62,521 bases of DNA from Aureitalea sp. L0-47 (GTDB lineage Bacteria > Bacteroidota > Bacteroidia > Flavobacteriales > Flavobacteriaceae), in the NCBI RefSeq assembly GCF_026126405.1, contig NZ_JAFMTQ010000016.1, positions 1 through 62,521 on the forward strand. The letters run 5' to 3'. Positions 59,603 through 62,521 of the stretch are shown piece by piece; position 1 is the first letter of the stretch, and the number at the start of each line of letters is the position of its first letter. The position numbers were made by a program, and so were the translations under genes. The notes under the pieces are model-generated. The model did not search any database. It saw only the letters and a list, made by a program, of their open reading frames with translations, and was not told the DNA's origin.

Positions 59603-62521
59603 TTATCTTCTGTTTATATAAAGTGGTCCAGCGAGTTGTTTAGTTTCACCATTGTCGTTCACATAGTTAAGAACGTAATAGTATGTACCTACTGGTAACT
59701 TCTCACCCTGGTCTATGGTTACACGTCCTTCTGAAATTCCTCGGAAAAACTTATCGTTCTGACCATAACCTTCAACTCCGTATACCTTCACACCCCATCG
59801 GTTGAATATCTCTAGAGTGTTGTTAGGATATCTGTGGATACCTCGGATCACGAACACGTCATTCAATCCGTCACCATTTGGCGTCATGATATCAAACACA
59901 TCCAGGTTATCTTCCGAATTCGGATTACCGTTGTTAGGCTCGATATAGTCAATGATTCCATTGTCGTTATCGTCACCTAGTTCATCACCGTTGGCAATTC
60001 CATCGTTATCACAATCAAGCTCTAACCACTCCTGGGTCACGATCGACAGATCCTGGCTTTCCACTAGGAAGTCACATGGGTCTGTTGGATCGGTTCCGTC
60101 GTTTACTTCTTCACCGTTCAATACTCCATCACCATCACAATCAGTCTCCAGCCATTCTACACTTGGTGGGAATGTCTGACTCTCATATACGAAGTCACAA
60201 AGATCAAGCGGATCGGTTCCGTCGTTCACCTCGTCACCATCGATAACTCCGTCACCGTCGGTATCCGGGTTAAGTGGATCGGTTCCTATCGCGATCTCCT
60301 GTCCGTTGGTCAGGCCGTCGCCGTCACAGTCGGTATCCAGCCACTCTTGTGTTGGATCAACTGTCTGGCTAGCCAGTACAAAGTCACAAAGATCAAGTGG
60401 GTTAGTTCCGTCGTTTATTTCGTCACGGTTGGTAACACCGTCACCATCACAGTCTAGAGCATCCCACTCTTCACTTGTAAGTGATAGGTCCTGACTTAGT
60501 GGATCGTAATCACATGGATCAACCGGATCGGTTCCATCAATGATCTCCTGACCATTGGTTACACCGTCACCGTCACAGTCTGCATCTAACCAAGCCTGGC
60601 TAGGTGGCACTGTCTGACTCATCCAATCAAGATCACATTCGTCTAGCGGATCGGTACCATCGTTCACCTCGTCACCATTAGTAACTCCGTCACCATCACA
60701 ATCAAGGTCTAGCCATTCTTGTGTTGGATCTACAGTTTGGTTTTCCAGGATGAATTCACAAGGATCAACCGGATCGGTTCCGTCGATAACTTCCTGACCG
60801 TTAGTTACACCGTCACCGTCACAGTCTCCGTCTAACCAAGCCTGGCTAGGTGGTACTGTCTGACTTGTATAGATAAGATCACACTCATCAAGAGGATCTG
60901 TACCGTCTATTAGTTCCTGTCCGTTGGTAACACCGTCACCATCACAATCAAGAGCTTCCCATTCCATCGTTTGTGGTAAGGTTGCATTCTCTAACATGAA
61001 GTCACAAGGATCAACAGGATCGGTTCCGTCTATTACTTCGTTTCCGTTGGTAACACCGTCACCATCACAATCTCCATCTATCCATGCCTGGCTTGGCGGT
61101 ACTGTCTGACTCGTGAAATCAAGATCACATTCGTCAAGTGGGTCTGTACCGTCGTTTATTTCATCACCATTCGTCACTCCGTCACCATCACAATCCAGGT
61201 CTAACCATTCTTGTGTTGGAGGAACCGTCTGACTTGCCAATACAAAGTCACAAGGATCAACCGGATCGGTTCCGTCAATAACTTCATCACCGTTGGTCAC
61301 ACCATCGCCATCACAATCGGCATCATTCCATGCCTGAGTTGGAGGAACAGTTTGATTAGCAACTACCAGGTCACAGAAATCAAGTGGATCAGTTCCGTCT
61401 ATAATTTCCTGTCCGTTAGTTACACCGTCACCGTCACAGTCTAGAGCTTCCCAGGCTGCTGTTGTTGGAACAGTCTGGCTGCTTAGCATGAAGTCACAAG
61501 GATCGGTTGGATCGGTACCATCGATGACCTCGTCACCATTGGTTACACCATCACCATCACAATCTCCGTCTATCCATGCCTGGCTAGGTGGTACTGTCTG
61601 ACTCGTGAAGTCAAGGTCACATTCATCTAGTGGATCCGTACCATCATTCAATTCATCACCATTCGTTACTCCGTCACCATCACAATCCAGATCAAGCCAC
61701 TCCTGTGTTGGAGGCACTGTCTGACTTGCAAGTACAAAGTCACAAGGATCAACAGGATCGGTTCCATCGATAACTTCCTGACCGTTGGTCACACCGTCAC
61801 CATCACAGTCCAGGGCTTCCCATGCTGCGCTTGGTGGAAGTGTTTGGTTTGTATATACCAGATCACACTCATCTAGTGGATCAGTTCCATCTATAATTTC
61901 TTGTCCATTGGTTACACCATCGCCATCACAATCAAGAGCTTCCCATGCTGCTGTAGTTGGCACACTCTGACTCGTTTGCTGGAAATCACAAGGATCGGTT
62001 GGATCGGTTCCATCGGTAATCTCATCACCGTTAGTTACACCGTCACCATCACAATCACCTGCTTCCCATGCCGCACTTGGTGGTACCGTCTGACTAGCCG
62101 CTACCAGGTCACACTCATCAAGTGGATCGGTTCCGTCGATGATCTCCTGACCATTGGTAACACCGTCTCCATCACAATCAAGGGCTTCCCAGGCTGCAGT
62201 TGGAGTAGTATTCTGACTTGCAAGTACAAAGTCACAAGGATCAACAGGATCGGTTCCGTCGATGATCTCCTGACCATTAGTTACACCGTCACCATCACAG
62301 TCCAGAGCTTCCCAGGCTGCTGTTGGCGTTGTATTCTGACTGGCCCCAACAAGATCACAAGGATCGAGTGGGTCTGTTCCATCTATAATTTCTTGTCCAT
62401 TGGTTACACCATCGCCATCACAATCAAGAGCTTCCCATGCCGCTGTAGTTGGCACGCTCTGACTGGTTTGCATAAAGTCACAAGGATCGGTTGGATCGGT
62501 ACCATCGATGATCTCATCACC
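59603..62521 (-). CDS. Giant T9SS adhesin with TSP3-like calcium repeats, partial
   Basis: At least 972 residues are visible; the frame remains open at 62521, so the N-terminus is outside. It consists of ~20 tandem units of 41 residues, each holding [19 protein letters not shown], the DxDxDG calcium-binding pattern of thrombospondin type 3 repeats plus a pair of cysteines. The last ~100 residues are a type B (gliding motility-associated) sorting domain: [37 protein letters not shown]. It is thus exported by type IX secretion. PorP/SprF and OmpA genes follow. It is likely a calcium-stabilised surface stalk or adhesin similar in layout to SprB; true SprB function is not shown. Confidence 0.88.
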   Translation of the reverse strand, partial: GDEIIDGTDPTDPCDFMQTSQSVPTTAAWEALDCDGDGVTNGQEIIDGTDPLDPCDLVGASQNTTPTAAWEALDCDGDGVTNGQEIIDGTDPVDPCDFVLASQNTTPTAAWEALDCDGDGVTNGQEIIDGTDPLDECDLVAASQTVPPSAAWEAGDCDGDGVTNGDEITDGTDPTDPCDFQQTSQSVPTTAAWEALDCDGDGVTNGQEIIDGTDPLDECDLVYTNQTLPPSAAWEALDCDGDGVTNGQEVIDGTDPVDPCDFVLASQTVPPTQEWLDLDCDGDGVTNGDELNDGTDPLDECDLDFTSQTVPPSQAWIDGDCDGDGVTNGDEVIDGTDPTDPCDFMLSSQTVPTTAAWEALDCDGDGVTNGQEIIDGTDPLDFCDLVVANQTVPPTQAWNDADCDGDGVTNGDEVIDGTDPVDPCDFVLASQTVPPTQEWLDLDCDGDGVTNGDEINDGTDPLDECDLDFTSQTVPPSQAWIDGDCDGDGVTNGNEVIDGTDPVDPCDFMLENATLPQTMEWEALDCDGDGVTNGQELIDGTDPLDECDLIYTSQTVPPSQAWLDGDCDGDGVTNGQEVIDGTDPVDPCEFILENQTVDPTQEWLDLDCDGDGVTNGDEVNDGTDPLDECDLDWMSQTVPPSQAWLDADCDGDGVTNGQEIIDGTDPVDPCDYDPLSQDLSLTSEEWDALDCDGDGVTNRDEINDGTNPLDLCDFVLASQTVDPTQEWLDTDCDGDGLTNGQEIAIGTDPLNPDTDGDGVIDGDEVNDGTDPLDLCDFVYESQTFPPSVEWLETDCDGDGVLNGEEVNDGTDPTDPCDFLVESQDLSIVTQEWLELDCDNDGIANGDELGDDNDNGIIDYIEPNNGNPNSEDNLDVFDIMTPNGDGLNDVFVIRGIHRYPNNTLEIFNRWGVKVYGVEGYGQNDKFFRGISEGRVTIDQGEKLPVGTYYYVLNYVNDNGETKQLAGPLYINRR
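60506..62473 (-). repeat. Sixteen in-register 123-bp repeats with a four-unit super-repeat
   Basis: Sixteen units of exactly 123 bp (41 codons) encode alternating DECDL- and DPCDF-type ends. Units 5-8 (61981-61490), 9-12 (61489-60998) and 13-16 (60997-60506) repeat as sets of four, with a tract-specific order of linker types (EALD, then QAW, then QEWLDLD, then SQAWxD). Units beyond 60506 are less regular (42 residues, or with a second EF-like loop). Confidence 0.85.

Noticed and set aside
59952-61970. Several Ser/Pro-rich open frames on the plus strand
   Set aside because: They are antisense shadows of the adhesin repeats; the composition mirrors the DCDGDG coding on the other strand.
60506-62521. 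CRISPR-like array of regularly spaced repeats
   Set aside because: The repeat unit is 123 bp with no unique spacers, stays in one open frame and encodes TSP3-like calcium-binding units.

Overview
The window is typical of a marine-type member of the Bacteroidota, most likely Flavobacteriaceae. The evidence is lineage-restricted families: type IX secretion (T9SS) type A and type B sorting domains, a PorP/SprF protein, two GLPGLI proteins, DUF5686, DUF5522 and an outer-membrane beta-barrel receptor with a carboxypeptidase-like N-domain. Bacteroidota-type promoter elements (TTG, about 20 nt, then TAnnTTTG) and a near absence of Shine-Dalgarno sequences agree. I cannot name the species from the sequence alone. 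Genes are tightly packed. No gene-free stretch exceeds 300 bases, and I saw no rRNA, tRNA, CRISPR array or complete insertion sequence.

Layout. 1-1.5 kb: the tail of a T9SS cargo protein and two small secreted proteins. 1.4-4.5 kb: a small zincin-like protein, a DUF5522 protein coupled to urocanate hydratase, and a DUF4136 lipoprotein. 4.5-21 kb: a very long leftward operon under a TetR regulator, holding the phenylacetate pathway (paaE, A, B, C, D, G, H, I, J, Z, F, Y). It runs without a visible break into a branched-chain keto acid dehydrogenase (E2, fused E1) and a branched-chain aminotransferase. A palindrome-bracketed GIY-YIG gene sits inside it. 21-23 kb: an aromatic amino acid hydroxylase, divergent from the regulator, and a rhodanese. 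23-30 kb: an outer-membrane receptor, two GLPGLI proteins and a histidine kinase/response regulator pair, with a 10-bp-period direct repeat array between them. 30-38 kb: deoxynucleoside kinase, membrane pyrophosphatase with an unusual tail, DUF5686, a four-helix-bundle protein and pyruvate dehydrogenase E1 beta. 38.5-44.6 kb: etfBA, a bifunctional nuclease, a nucleoside transporter with an added periplasmic domain, thyA and two TonB-C-like small proteins. 44.6-48 kb: a candidate ergothioneine set (egtB, egtD and a convergent EgtE-like enzyme). 48-56 kb: folA, fructosamine kinase, fabD, galE, a sugar aminotransferase, kdtA, DUF2461 and a LexA/CI-like regulator. 56-62.5 kb: an acidic lipoprotein, then an OmpA/PorP-SprF/giant adhesin operon whose adhesin carries at least 20 thrombospondin-type-3-like calcium-binding repeats.

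Functional reading. Much of the first third is amino acid catabolism: histidine (urocanase), phenylalanine (hydroxylase, phenylacetate route) and Leu/Ile/Val (aminotransferase, BCKDH). etfBA would accept electrons from acyl-CoA dehydrogenation. The features I consider most worth following up are the GIY-YIG/palindrome unit, the two-component/GLPGLI/receptor locus with its putative operator array, the PaaZ C-terminal fusion, the higher-order repeat structure of the adhesin and the EgtB/EgtD/EgtE set.
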